Translations under genes and position numbers: made by a program | In this document: positions 24,189 to 32,351 of the stretch, piece by piece | How the letters are laid out: each line of letters starts with the position of its first letter | Position numbering within the stretch: position 1 is the first letter of the stretch | The notes under the pieces: model-generated | Told to the model about the DNA's origin: nothing | Databases searched by the model: none | Seen by the model: only the letters and a program-made list of their open reading frames with translations | NCBI GenBank assembly: GCA_012517385.1 | Contig: JAAYUZ010000002.1 | Coordinates: forward strand, 1-32,351 | Direction: 5' to 3' | DNA length: 32,351 nucleotides | DNA from: Treponema sp. | GTDB taxonomy: Bacteria > Spirochaetota > Spirochaetia > Treponematales > Breznakiellaceae

Positions 24189-25406
24189 ATGAGAACCTTT
24201 ATTGAACGGGCGCTGAAAAAGCTGCCCAAGATGACCGCAGAACAGATAACCGATTTGCTCATCCGAACCGCCGCCGAAAATGAACGGCTGGAATCGGTCC
24301 TCGATTCCCTTGCAGAGGGACTTCTGGTCTGTGATGCGGAATATAATCTGATCCTGGTAAATAAGTCCGCAGAACGGCTCCTGCCCCTGGTTTTTCATGA
24401 CCAGCTGGAGCGGCCTCTCTGGGCCAGCATTGCCGATGACCGGATTGCGGACTTTCTCCATGCAACCCTCATAGATGGAGACCGGGTGCTGGACCGGGAA
24501 TTTGATGTGGAGGTTAAGGGAATTCAACGGCTTTTAGCCATCAGTGTATTACCCCTCGTTAAGGATAGGAGGGTGACCGGATCTCTTATCCATGTGGAAG
24601 ATATTACTGAAAAACGTGCAAAGGAAGCCAGGCTGAGACGGGCAGAAAACCTTGCAAGCCTCACCACCCTGGCGGCTGGAGTGGCCCATGAGATTAAGAA
24701 TCCCCTGGGATCTATTTCTATCCATATCCAGCTTATTCAAAAGGCCCTGCAGGCAAGCCGGGCCGCCTGTTCCGATGATCCGGAACACCCTGAACCGGTG
24801 ACAATCGGAGCTGCCCCCTTTGACCTTTTAGAAAAATATCTGGCCGTGGTAAACGAAGAAATAGACCGGCTTAACCGTATTGTGGTGGATTTTCTCTTTG
24901 CGGTCCGTCCCATGAATATGGAACTGCGGGAGGGCAATCTTAATAATCTTATCCATGAACTGGTGGATTTTGTCCATTACGAACTGGAAGAAAACCACAT
25001 CAAAACAGAACTCGAACTGGACGAAAAGCTTCCGCCCTTCTGCTACGATGAACGGTATATTAAACAGGCCCTGTTAAACTTGATAAAAAATGCCATCGCC
25101 GCCATGCCCGAAGGGGGAACATTAACCATTAAAACAGAAAGCACAGGCTCGGAAATTCATATCTATATCGACGATACCGGAATAGGGATCAGTGAAGAAA
25201 ATATATCAAAAATATTTGAACCCTATTTTACCACAAAAGAAACAGGTTCAGGCCTTGGACTCACCCTGGTATTTAAAATTATCAAGGAACATAGGGGTGA
25301 AATATCCGTTAAATCCAAGGAAGGGGAGGGGAGCAGTTTCATGATTACCCTTCCGATACCACAGAAAGAGACAAAACTCATTGCCTATGGGGGCGAACAA
25401 ACATGA
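24189..25406 (+). CDS. atoS: cytoplasmic PAS-domain sensor histidine kinase (NtrB/AtoS type)
   Basis: A 405-residue kinase without membrane helices. A PAS domain (about 33-140, AEGLLVCDAEYNLILVNKSA) precedes the HisKA domain with phospho-accepting His167 (AAGVAHEIKNPLG). The ATP-binding domain has N box NLIKNAIAAM (N297, N301), G1 DDTGIGI (328-334), the F box FEPYFTTK, and G2 GSGLGL. All catalytic motifs are intact. It overlaps the response-regulator gene by 4 bases, so the two form a two-component pair. The PAS domain suggests a soluble internal signal. The symbol follows common usage in treponemes; the acetoacetate function of E. coli AtoS is not implied. Confidence 0.93.
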   Translation: MRTFIERALKKLPKMTAEQITDLLIRTAAENERLESVLDSLAEGLLVCDAEYNLILVNKSAERLLPLVFHDQLERPLWASIADDRIADFLHATLIDGDRVLDREFDVEVKGIQRLLAISVLPLVKDRRVTGSLIHVEDITEKRAKEARLRRAENLASLTTLAAGVAHEIKNPLGSISIHIQLIQKALQASRAACSDDPEHPEPVTIGAAPFDLLEKYLAVVNEEIDRLNRIVVDFLFAVRPMNMELREGNLNNLIHELVDFVHYELEENHIKTELELDEKLPPFCYDERYIKQALLNLIKNAIAAMPEGGTLTIKTESTGSEIHIYIDDTGIGISEENISKIFEPYFTTKETGSGLGLTLVFKIIKEHRGEISVKSKEGEGSSFMITLPIPQKETKLIAYGGEQT

Positions 25407-26770
25407 AGTTTAAATTGCTTGTAGGGGATGATGAAAAAAGTATGCGGGAAGGTCTCGCTGCAGCGCTGCAACGGGAAGGTCACGATGTGGTTGTGGCCGC
25501 CGACGGGGATGAGGCTTACAAACGGTTTCAAAAGGGCGATATAGATCTGGTGATTACGGACCTCCGTATGCCTGGTCTGAGCGGTGAAGAATTGCTGAGA
25601 AAAATTAATACCGAGAGTCCTGGAGTTCCCGTCATTGTGCTTACCGGCCATGGAACCGTGGAAACTGCGGTGGACGCCATGCGTAATGGAGCCTATGATT
25701 TTCTCACCAAGCCCCTCAATCTGGATCGTCTTTCCCTTCTTGTTAAGCGGGCCCTGCAAAACCGGGAACTGGTTCTTCAGCACCGCCGGCTCGAAGAAGA
25801 ACTGGAACATAATAAAACCTTTGAAATGTTTATCGGGAACAGCCCCGCCATGCGGAAGGTCTTTGACACGATCCGACAGGTTGCTCCCACTAAAGCTTCG
25901 GTGCTGATAACCGGTGAATCCGGAGTCGGTAAAGAACTGGTGGCCAATGCAATCCATGAGCTGTCACCCAGGAAACATAAGCCGCTCATTAAGGTTCACT
26001 GCGCGGCCCTGGCCGCAACACTTTTGGAAAGCGAACTCTTTGGACATGAAAAGGGTGCCTTTACCGGTGCGGTGGGCAGAAAACGAGGCCGCTTTGAACT
26101 GGCCCATGAAGGGACCCTCTTCCTGGATGAAATCGGAGAAATTGATCAGAACGTGCAGATAAAGATTCTGCGGGTCCTGCAGGAAAAGAAATTTGAACGG
26201 GTCGGTGGAGAAGAAACCCTGGAGGTGGATGTGCGCATCGTGGCTGCCACAAACAGGGATCTTAAAGCTGAGATTGAAAAGGGAACCTTCCGGGAGGACC
26301 TCTATTATAGGCTTAATGTAGTAAATATACATGTGCCGGCCCTGCGGGAACGAAAGGAGGATATACCCCTTCTTGCAACCGCATTCCTTAAGGAATTTGC
26401 AAAGGAAAACGGCAAGCAGATTGATGGTATAGACCCCCGGGCACGAACCACCCTTTACAGCTATGACTGGCCTGGAAATGTGCGGGAATTGCGGAACTGT
26501 ATGGAAAGTGCGGTAGTCCTGGCAAAGGGATCGGTCATTACTCTGGATGACCTACCGCCCACGGTTAGAAAATCCTCGGAGACAACATCGATCCATATAC
26601 CCCTTGGTATTCCTCTGGATGAGGCTGAAAAAATTATCATTCGGGAAACCCTGGGTGCCCAGAAGGGAAATAAAAGTAAAACCGCTGAGATCCTCGGAAT
26701 TGGCCGTAAAACCCTGCATCGAAAACTCGCAGAGTGGGGAGATATCAGCGGTGAAGACGAGGAAGATTAG
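25403..26770 (+). CDS. atoC: sigma54-dependent response regulator (NtrC/AtoC type)
   Basis: A 455-residue transcription activator. The receiver domain (1-120) has the acidic pair Asp9-Asp10, phospho-acceptor Asp53 (TDLRMP), Thr81 and Lys103. The AAA+ domain has Walker A GESGVGKE (171-178), the sigma54-contacting GAFTGA (218-223) and Walker B LFLDEIGE. The C-terminus is a Fis-type helix-turn-helix (about 415-448, [20 protein letters not shown]). GAFTGA is exact, so activation of sigma54 polymerase is expected. Target promoters are not evident in this window. Its stop codon directly abuts the stop of the convergent J-domain gene. Confidence 0.95.
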   Translation: MKFKLLVGDDEKSMREGLAAALQREGHDVVVAADGDEAYKRFQKGDIDLVITDLRMPGLSGEELLRKINTESPGVPVIVLTGHGTVETAVDAMRNGAYDFLTKPLNLDRLSLLVKRALQNRELVLQHRRLEEELEHNKTFEMFIGNSPAMRKVFDTIRQVAPTKASVLITGESGVGKELVANAIHELSPRKHKPLIKVHCAALAATLLESELFGHEKGAFTGAVGRKRGRFELAHEGTLFLDEIGEIDQNVQIKILRVLQEKKFERVGGEETLEVDVRIVAATNRDLKAEIEKGTFREDLYYRLNVVNIHVPALRERKEDIPLLATAFLKEFAKENGKQIDGIDPRARTTLYSYDWPGNVRELRNCMESAVVLAKGSVITLDDLPPTVRKSSETTSIHIPLGIPLDEAEKIIIRETLGAQKGNKSKTAEILGIGRKTLHRKLAEWGDISGEDEED

Positions 26771-27235
26771 CTATTCCACCTTGCCGGTCTGGCGCCAGGT
26801 TTCAATCCTCTGATACGCCGCATTGATTCGGGCTGATTTTTCTGTCGCCTTCTTCATGTTACCGGGATGGCCCGCATGTCGGTCCGGGTGATGTACCTTT
26901 AACAGCCGTTTATAAGCGGCCTTGCACTCTTCTTCGCTGGCCCCAAAGGGCAATCCAAGTTCTTCAAAATCCTTACGCAGACTTTCTGGTATCGATGGCT
27001 GAGAAGCCGGTTTTTTAGCACCCTGGGTATAAGTGTCTGACCATGCAGCGGTCTTTTTATGTTCGCCCTTACCAGAATTGAGAAATTCTTCCAGCTCATC
27101 GTATGCTTCATCCAGATCAGGATCGCCGAAGGGGCGCCGGCCTTGGGGCCTTCCAAAAAGATGCTCCGAATCTTCATCAAGAAAATTCTTAAGTACCTCT
27201 CCTAATCGGTCAAAAAATTTGTCCATATCTGGCAT
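26771..27235 (-). CDS. J-domain protein (DnaJ-like) with C-terminal J domain
   Basis: A 154-residue protein with an acidic N-terminal half (including a DPDLDEAYDELEEFL helix) and a C-terminal J domain (about 88-148). The domain has the HPD signature at 116-118 (VHHPDRH), needed to stimulate DnaK ATP hydrolysis. It lacks the Gly/Phe, zinc-finger and substrate-binding domains of DnaJ, so it is a specialised co-chaperone that may recruit DnaK to one client. The start ATG (27235) has a ribosome binding site (gaggt). A possible promoter on the minus strand is TTGAGA with a weak -10 16 bases later. Its stop codon touches that of the response regulator. Confidence 0.87.
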   Translation of the reverse strand: MPDMDKFFDRLGEVLKNFLDEDSEHLFGRPQGRRPFGDPDLDEAYDELEEFLNSGKGEHKKTAAWSDTYTQGAKKPASQPSIPESLRKDFEELGLPFGASEEECKAAYKRLLKVHHPDRHAGHPGNMKKATEKSARINAAYQRIETWRQTGKVE

Positions 27236-27305
27236 TTTACCTCATTTTATAAGATACTATCAATGAAGGATATCTCAAAATTGATGAATGAACACTGGAT
27301 TTGGC

Positions 27306-27335
27306 TTGATTTTATTGGTTTATATTTGATATAGT
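27306..27335 (+). promoter_or_regulatory. possible promoter of galM
   Basis: TTGATT (27306-27311) and TATAGT (27330-27335) are 18 bases apart in an AT-rich gap. The -10 matches five of six consensus positions and the -35 four of six. Transcription would start near 27342, about 34 bases before the galM ATG. The divergent J-domain gene also needs a promoter in this 140-base gap. Confidence 0.45.
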
Positions 27336-27375
27336 CATATCGTGAAAAAAATATAGAATAGATGCAGGAGTGACC

Positions 27376-28407
27376 ATGAAAATTACCAAAAACATTTTCG
27401 GTGTACTTGCAAGCGGTGAATCGGTCGAGCTCTATACCCTTAAGGCTGGAGATTTGCAGTTTTCCCTATCAACCTATGGAGCCACCTGGGTTTCCCTGTA
27501 TATGCCGTCAAAGCGGGGCTTAAAAGATGATGTACTCTTAGGTTATTCGACCCTAACCGAATATACCCATAATCCCAATTTTTTTGGAGTCACCGTAGGC
27601 CGTTTTGCAAACCGAATTTCCCATGGCCGTTTTACCCTTAATGGTACAACCTACGGGCTTTATAAGAACGATGGAGAAAACACCCTGCATGGCGGACGAA
27701 GGGGTTTTGATAAACGGGTCTGGAAAGCCGAAGCTTATGAAGATAAGGGCTCAGTAGCTGTCCGGTTTGAGCTGGAAAGCCCCGATGGAGATGAAGGGTT
27801 CCCTGGAACCGTTAAAGCAGCGGTAACCTATACTCTAAATAACAATAATGAGATACATTGTGAATACAAAGCAAAAGCCGATGCGCCAACCCCTATCAAT
27901 CTCACGAATCATGCCTATTTTAATCTGCAGGGAGAAGGATTCGGTGACATCCTTTCCCACGAGCTGACTCTCTTCTCATCCCATGTTGTAGAATCCGATG
28001 CACAATTGATACCAACCGGAAATTTATTACCCGTAAAGGATACCCCCTTTAGTTTTTTACAGAGGAAACCTATCGGAAGGGATATAGCCCAGGTAAAGGG
28101 TGGCTATGATCATTGCTATGCGGTTGATGGAAAACTGGGTAAACTGCGGCCCTGTGCAGAGGTGTATGAGGGCCACACGGGCCGTATGCTGAAGGTCTAT
28201 ACGACCCAGCCGGGTGTGCAGTTCTATTCAGGAAATTTCCTGAATGGTGAAGCTGGAAAATCCGGATCCCGATATATAAAACATGGAGGTTTCTGTCTTG
28301 AGACCCAACATTATCCTGACAGCCCCAACAGACTTGAATTCCCTTCCTGTATTTTTGGACCCGATCGGAAATATCATGAAGAAGCGCTTTTTAGTTTTGA
28401 CTGGTAA
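27376..28407 (+). CDS. galM: aldose 1-epimerase (galactose mutarotase)
   Basis: A 343-residue GalM that interconverts alpha and beta anomers of galactose or glucose in the cytoplasm. Catalytic and binding residues of the family are visible: Arg80 (GRFANRI), His105 (NTLHGG), His179 (NLTNHAYFNL) as acid, Asp245 (GYDHCY) and Glu309 (CLETQHYPDSPN) as base. The frame opens at a GTG (27370), but that codon is part of the ribosome binding site aggag; the ATG at 27376 is used. No other sugar gene is adjacent, so it appears to be a single-gene unit. Length is standard. Confidence 0.95.
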   Translation: MKITKNIFGVLASGESVELYTLKAGDLQFSLSTYGATWVSLYMPSKRGLKDDVLLGYSTLTEYTHNPNFFGVTVGRFANRISHGRFTLNGTTYGLYKNDGENTLHGGRRGFDKRVWKAEAYEDKGSVAVRFELESPDGDEGFPGTVKAAVTYTLNNNNEIHCEYKAKADAPTPINLTNHAYFNLQGEGFGDILSHELTLFSSHVVESDAQLIPTGNLLPVKDTPFSFLQRKPIGRDIAQVKGGYDHCYAVDGKLGKLRPCAEVYEGHTGRMLKVYTTQPGVQFYSGNFLNGEAGKSGSRYIKHGGFCLETQHYPDSPNRLEFPSCIFGPDRKYHEEALFSFDW

Positions 28408-28412
28408 GTAAT

Positions 28413-28453
28413 GGCTTGCAAAAGCCTTGACGTAGTTTTAGACTAATATAGTC
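28413..28453 (+). promoter_or_regulatory. leader region of the ATPase operon with hairpin and possible promoter
   Basis: Just after galM lies a small hairpin (GGCTT, loop GCAA, AAGCC; 28413-28426), then TTGACG (28427-28432) and TATAGT (28447-28452). The spacing of 14 bases is short for a normal promoter. TATAGT lies inside the palindrome GACTAATATAGTC (28441-28453), which could be an operator. Some promoter is expected here for the operon, but its exact position is uncertain. Confidence 0.3.
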
Positions 28454-28466
28454 AGGGAGGTCCTCT

Positions 28467-28835
28467 ATGCCGGAGCGGAAAAGACTTTTCATGAAAATAC
28501 TCAAAGCCGAACTGGAAGATTGCCTCGAAGATGTAGAAGATCTGGAAAACCTCTATGAACGACGATTACTTAAAAACGATGTCACTAACTATGTATACAA
28601 TGAAAATGAAGCCCTCCTTAAGCGTGAATTGAACGGCATTCGAAAAGCCCTTGATTCCCTTGAACTTATAAATATAGATACATATGAGAATGTAGATGCT
28701 CTTGCTGCTGCTGTCGATGCTGTGATACAAAAGAAGGTACAGGAATATGAAGACCCCGAGGCGGTTTACCAAATTGCAAAGCGTAAACTTCTTAAGGTCT
28801 TACGATATGTGAACGAAGGAACAAATCAATATTAA
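28467..28835 (+). CDS. conserved-looking hypothetical, first gene of ATPase operon
   Basis: An unrecognised 122-residue, highly charged and mostly helical protein without membrane helix or signal peptide. It has an acidic segment EDCLEDVEDLENLYERRLL, a second long helix, and a C-terminal basic helix AKRKLLKVLRYVNEG. A strong ribosome binding site (gggaggt) precedes the ATG. It ends 11 bases before the subunit E gene, so it belongs to the ATPase operon. It might be an assembly or regulatory factor, or a coiled-coil partner of the stalk. No function can be assigned from sequence. Confidence 0.8.
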   Translation: MPERKRLFMKILKAELEDCLEDVEDLENLYERRLLKNDVTNYVYNENEALLKRELNGIRKALDSLELINIDTYENVDALAAAVDAVIQKKVQEYEDPEAVYQIAKRKLLKVLRYVNEGTNQY

Positions 28836-28846
28836 GAGAGGAGCCT

Positions 28847-29461
28847 ATGGATATTCAACTGCAGGAACTGATTGATAAAATAAAAAAGGACGGCGTTGAA
28901 TCCGCTTCTGCCCAGGCAGAAAAAATAATTCAGGAAGCCCAGACAGAGGCTCGAAAAATTGTCGAAGCCGCAAAAAAGGAAGCTGAAACAATTGTAGCTG
29001 CAGGTAAAAGGGATGCAGAACGGTCTGAAAAGGCCGGGATCGCAGCTATTGAACAGGCCGCAAGAAACCTCATTATCAGTTTCCAGGCTGAGATTCAAAA
29101 ACTTTTGGATACTATAGTAAAACGTGAAGTAACTACCGCCTTTGATGATGAAGCCCTCAAAGCTGCCATTCCACAAATTGTAACCGAATGGGCTAAAAAG
29201 GAAAGTGATAATCTGGCTGTTCTGCTTCCTGGCGATGCTCTGCAGCGGCTGGAGGGCTATTTTGCTAAAAAGCTCGCATCAGAACTTTCAAAGGGTGTGG
29301 AATTAAAATCCGACAGAAACCTGCAAGCCGGGTTCCGTATTGCTTCCAAAGACGGCTCTGCCTATTATGACTTTTCCGCAGAAGCGGTGGCTGAACTTAT
29401 GTCTGCATATGTAAATCCCCGTCTCTCGGAACTGCTTAAGTCTGTCGCAAAGGGGCAGTAA
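28847..29461 (+). CDS. atpE: V/A-type ATPase subunit E (peripheral stalk)
   Basis: A 204-residue subunit E. The N-terminal half (about 1-100) is a long charged alpha-helix rich in Ala, Glu and Lys (AEKIIQEAQTEARKIVEAAK) that pairs with the other peripheral-stalk helix. The C-terminal half (about 110-200) is the globular domain that contacts subunits A and B. Position directly before DUF2764 and subunit A supports this. The ribosome binding site gagaggag is strong. Confidence 0.9.
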   Translation: MDIQLQELIDKIKKDGVESASAQAEKIIQEAQTEARKIVEAAKKEAETIVAAGKRDAERSEKAGIAAIEQAARNLIISFQAEIQKLLDTIVKREVTTAFDDEALKAAIPQIVTEWAKKESDNLAVLLPGDALQRLEGYFAKKLASELSKGVELKSDRNLQAGFRIASKDGSAYYDFSAEAVAELMSAYVNPRLSELLKSVAKGQ

Positions 29462-29464
29462 ATC

Positions 29465-30070
29465 GTGGGAGCCTATTATTATCTGGTTTCACAACTGCCA
29501 TCTCTTTCTTATGGTGTATCGGCGGCTATTGAAACCAAAGATTTTATAGAATTGTGCAGGTCCTTTTTATCACCCCAGGATTTTAAATTGTTAGACTATT
29601 GCCGTCTTGATCCAGAGGGGAACACACCCTTTTCACTTGGCCAGGCATACCAATCCATGCCCGAGCCTGTCGGATCTCACTTGCTGGATAACTGGCGAAT
29701 TTGGGAACGGGCTCTCAGGCTCCACCTGGCTCGATTCAGACTCCAGCATGTGAAACAGGAAAATCCGGTAGTAGCTGATGCACCAGCGGATCCCATAGAC
29801 GCAGCTCTGGTAGCCAAAAATGCAGTGTCCATAGAATCACCTCTTGAAGCAGAATTATATCTCGATAGAGCTCGGTGGTCTGCAATAGAAGCCCTGCAGG
29901 GGTTCGATTATTTTGGCCGGGATACGGTCTATGCTTATTATCTTAAGCTTCAGCTCCTGGAACGGAAACAGAAATTTAAGGTTGATGAAGGCTTTGAAGC
30001 TTACCAGGGTCTGTATAATTCCATTATGGATGCAGCCCAATCTAGAATATACGCGGGAGAACCGAAATGA
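29465..30070 (+). CDS. DUF2764 family protein of V/A-type ATPase operon
   Basis: A 201-residue protein starting at GTG (29465) behind aaggggcag. The opening GAYYYLVSQLPSLSYG, with a DFIELCRSFLSPQDFKLL segment, is characteristic of DUF2764 proteins, which occur in spirochaete and Bacteroidetes V/A-type ATPase operons between subunits E and A. Its place suggests it substitutes for subunit C, the funnel joining rotor shaft and membrane ring; this is an inference. It is helical and soluble. It overlaps atpA by 4 bases (ATGA at 30067). Confidence 0.85.
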   Translation: MGAYYYLVSQLPSLSYGVSAAIETKDFIELCRSFLSPQDFKLLDYCRLDPEGNTPFSLGQAYQSMPEPVGSHLLDNWRIWERALRLHLARFRLQHVKQENPVVADAPADPIDAALVAKNAVSIESPLEAELYLDRARWSAIEALQGFDYFGRDTVYAYYLKLQLLERKQKFKVDEGFEAYQGLYNSIMDAAQSRIYAGEPK

Positions 30071-31827
30071 TCGGAACTAAGGGTACAGTGGTAGCCGTTA
30101 ATGGCAATATGGTCGGCGTTCGCTTCGACGGGATTGTCTCGATGAACGAAGTCGGCTATGTAAAAGTTCAGGATAAGCGGTTAAAAAGTGAGGTCATCCG
30201 GATCAGAGGCGATCTCTGCTATCTACAGGTGTTTGAGATGACCAAGGGGATCGCCGTAGGTGATACGGTAGAATTTACCGGTGATATGCTCTCGGTAGAG
30301 GTTGGCCCGGGATTGTTAGGGCAGGTTTTTGATGGTCTGCAGAATCCTTTACCAAAGCTGGCTGAAGAAGCGGGCTATTTCCTTGAGCGGGGAATATATC
30401 TGGACGCCCTCCCATTAGATGCGGAATGGGAATTTACACCGGTAGCAAAGGTTGGCGATGTGGTCGAACGGGGTGATACCCTCGGCACGGTCCCAGAAGG
30501 GGCCTTTACTCATCAAATAATGGTTCCCTTTAATATGTATGGTCGATATACGGTCGCTTCAATAAAACCAAAAGGAACCTACCATGTACGGGATGCTATC
30601 GCAGAGTTAGATGATGGCAAGGGAAACCGAATCCCGGTGGCCATGTCCTTCCGCTGGCCCGTAAAACGGGCTGTTGATTGTTACGCAGAACGGCTAAAAC
30701 CGGTGGATCCCATGGTTACCCGGGTTCGGCTTATCGATACATTCTTCCCTGTTGCCCGTGGCGGTACCTACTGTATTCCCGGCCCCTTCGGTGCCGGTAA
30801 AACCGTACTTCAGCAAATTACAAGCCGTCATGCTGACGTAGACGTGGTAATCATCGCTGCCTGTGGTGAACGGGCTGGTGAAGTTGTAGAAACATTAAAG
30901 GAATTCCCTGAACTTCTGGATCCAAAAACGGGCCGTTCTCTTATGGAACGGACCATTATTATCTGCAATACCTCTTCCATGCCGGTAGCTGCCCGTGAAG
31001 CATCGGTGTATACCGCCGTCACCCTGGCCGAATATTACCGCCAGATGGGACTCCATGTACTTCTTCTGGCAGACTCCACAAGCCGCTGGGCACAGGCCAT
31101 GCGAGAAATGTCGGGCCGTCTGGAGGAAATCCCCGGCGAAGAAGCATTCCCCGCCTATCTGGAATCGGTTATTGCTGCCTTTTATGAACGGGCTGGTATT
31201 GTCCGGCTTAAGGATGGCCGTACAGGATCGGTAACCATCGGTGGTACCGTTTCTCCTGCGGGTGGTAACTTTGAAGAGCCGGTTACCCAGGCAACACTCA
31301 AGGTTGTTGGTGCCTTCCATGGACTTTCCCGTGAACGGTCCGATGCACGAAAATACCCGGCCATACATCCTCTGGATTCCTGGTCAAAATATAAGGGTAT
31401 CATCGCAGCTGAAAAGGTTGCCTATGCTCACAAATTTATGTTCCGCGGCAACGAAGTTGAACAGATGATGAAGGTTGTCGGTGAAGAGGGAACCAGTCTG
31501 GATGACTTTATCATCTACCTGAAGGGTAACTTCCTCGATTCGGTTTATTTTCAGCAAAACTCCTTTGATGCGGTCGATGCGGCGGTGAGCCCCGAACGGC
31601 AAAAACATGTCTTTGCAATCCTGCTTAATATCCTGGCATCTCAGTTTAAATTTAAGGACAAGGAGGATGCCCGAAGCTGGTTTAACCGGCTGAGGCAGAA
31701 ATTCCTGGATTACAATGGTTCTGAATGGAAGAGCGATCGTTTTATGTCCATTGAAAAGGAAATATTGGATGCGGTTGCCGAACGATCCGCGGGTCTGGAT
31801 AAAAACGCGGAAAAGATTCTTGCTTAG
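30067..31827 (+). CDS. atpA: V/A-type ATPase catalytic subunit A
   Basis: A 586-residue catalytic subunit A of the V/A-type ATPase. It has an N-terminal beta-barrel, the long non-homologous insert characteristic of A subunits (about 110-200), Walker A GPFGAGKT (239-246), and ACGERAGEV and [20 protein letters not shown], both typical of nucleotide-binding A/beta subunits. The glutamate of GERAGE is present, so the site looks active. With subunit B it forms the soluble head that couples ATP to ion movement. The direction of the enzyme (synthesis or pumping) cannot be told from sequence here. Confidence 0.97.
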   Translation: MIGTKGTVVAVNGNMVGVRFDGIVSMNEVGYVKVQDKRLKSEVIRIRGDLCYLQVFEMTKGIAVGDTVEFTGDMLSVEVGPGLLGQVFDGLQNPLPKLAEEAGYFLERGIYLDALPLDAEWEFTPVAKVGDVVERGDTLGTVPEGAFTHQIMVPFNMYGRYTVASIKPKGTYHVRDAIAELDDGKGNRIPVAMSFRWPVKRAVDCYAERLKPVDPMVTRVRLIDTFFPVARGGTYCIPGPFGAGKTVLQQITSRHADVDVVIIAACGERAGEVVETLKEFPELLDPKTGRSLMERTIIICNTSSMPVAAREASVYTAVTLAEYYRQMGLHVLLLADSTSRWAQAMREMSGRLEEIPGEEAFPAYLESVIAAFYERAGIVRLKDGRTGSVTIGGTVSPAGGNFEEPVTQATLKVVGAFHGLSRERSDARKYPAIHPLDSWSKYKGIIAAEKVAYAHKFMFRGNEVEQMMKVVGEEGTSLDDFIIYLKGNFLDSVYFQQNSFDAVDAAVSPERQKHVFAILLNILASQFKFKDKEDARSWFNRLRQKFLDYNGSEWKSDRFMSIEKEILDAVAERSAGLDKNAEKILA

Positions 31828-31841
31828 GACGGAGTGGCGAA

Positions 31842-32351
31842 ATGAAAAAGGTATACAGTAAAATAGAATCTATTACCGGTAACGTCATTACCGTTCGAGC
31901 AACGGATGTTCGTTACGGAGATTTGGCCGAAATTGATACTGCCTTTGGTACTTCCCTGGCAGAGGTAATCCGCCTGCAGAATGATCTGGTTTCACTGCAG
32001 GTCTTTGCGGGTGGCCGGGGTATTTCTACCGGCGATACGGTACGCTTCCTGGGACACCCCATGAGGGTATCCTTCTCTGAAAATTTAATGGGACGGGTTT
32101 TTACCGGATCTGGAGCGCCCCGCGATAAGGGCCCGGAAATGAAGGAAAATCTTATCCCCATTGGTGGACCTTCGGTTAATCCATCTAAACGTATTATTCC
32201 CCGTCGTATGATCCGTACGGGTATCCCGATGATCGACCTTTTTAACACCCTGGTTGTTTCCCAGAAGCTGCCTATTTTCTCTGTTTCTGGTGAACCCTAC
32301 AACGAACTTCTGGCACGCATCGCCATGCAAGCCGAGGTTGATGTGATCATA
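31842..32351 (+). CDS. atpB: V/A-type ATPase regulatory subunit B (N-terminal part)
   Basis: The first 170 residues of subunit B, cut by the window end; the family is about 430-470 long. It begins [16 protein letters not shown], has the N-terminal barrel ending near [10 protein letters not shown], then [20 protein letters not shown]. The nucleotide-binding loop is degenerate as expected of a non-catalytic B subunit ([16 protein letters not shown] instead of a true GxxxxGKT). The ATG has a ggag ribosome binding site, 14 bases after atpA ends. Confidence 0.95.
   Translation, partial: MKKVYSKIESITGNVITVRATDVRYGDLAEIDTAFGTSLAEVIRLQNDLVSLQVFAGGRGISTGDTVRFLGHPMRVSFSENLMGRVFTGSGAPRDKGPEMKENLIPIGGPSVNPSKRIIPRRMIRTGIPMIDLFNTLVVSQKLPIFSVSGEPYNELLARIAMQAEVDVII

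Overview
The window looks like chromosomal DNA of a spirochaete of the Treponema lineage. The evidence is gene order and protein content: a long flagellar operon (motA-motB-fliL-fliM-fliY-fliO-fliP-fliQ-fliR-flhB-flhA-flhF-flhG-x-sigma28-fapA-x-x), a V/A-type ATPase operon with a DUF2764 gene in place of a usual subunit C, and a murG-cvpA-holB-kinase-regulator block. Species was not determined and no database was searched. GC content looks moderate and even, and I saw no insertion sequence, integrase, phage gene or CRISPR array.

Region 1 (1-16359, plus strand) is one tightly packed flagellar transcription unit with gaps of mostly 0-60 bases and several 4-base ATGA overlaps. It supplies the stator (MotA, MotB, FliL), the switch (FliM, FliY), the export gate (FliO, P, Q, R, FlhB, FlhA), the placement and number GTPase/ATPase pair (FlhF, FlhG), the flagellar sigma factor, a FapA-like polymer-binding protein and three poorly characterised proteins. 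The last of these (15763-16359) has the layout of SwrB/DUF2802-type flagellar accessory proteins. Region 2 (16366-18131, minus strand) has a single-domain CheW with its own promoter, then a hairpin terminator, then an outer-membrane beta-barrel candidate.

Region 3 (18132-18793) is mostly non-coding. It holds tRNA-Phe(GAA) with a near-consensus promoter and a strong terminator, plus two related palindromes with AAAACT/AGTTTT arms and a further 12-base inverted repeat. Region 4 (18794-21245) is a two-gene block: a polytopic class III adenylate cyclase and a protein with an N-terminal TIR-like domain followed by ankyrin repeats. Region 5 (21314-26770) runs murG, cvpA, holB, then a cytoplasmic NtrB/AtoS-type kinase and an NtrC/AtoC-type sigma54 activator. 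A short J-domain protein is convergent with it.

Region 6 (27376-32351) has galactose mutarotase, then the start of the V/A-type ATPase operon: an unrecognised 122-residue protein, subunit E, DUF2764, subunit A and the first 170 codons of subunit B, cut by the window end. The least understood parts are the cyclase/TIR-like-ankyrin pair, the SwrB-like protein, the unknown membrane protein between flhG and the sigma factor, and the palindromes around the tRNA.
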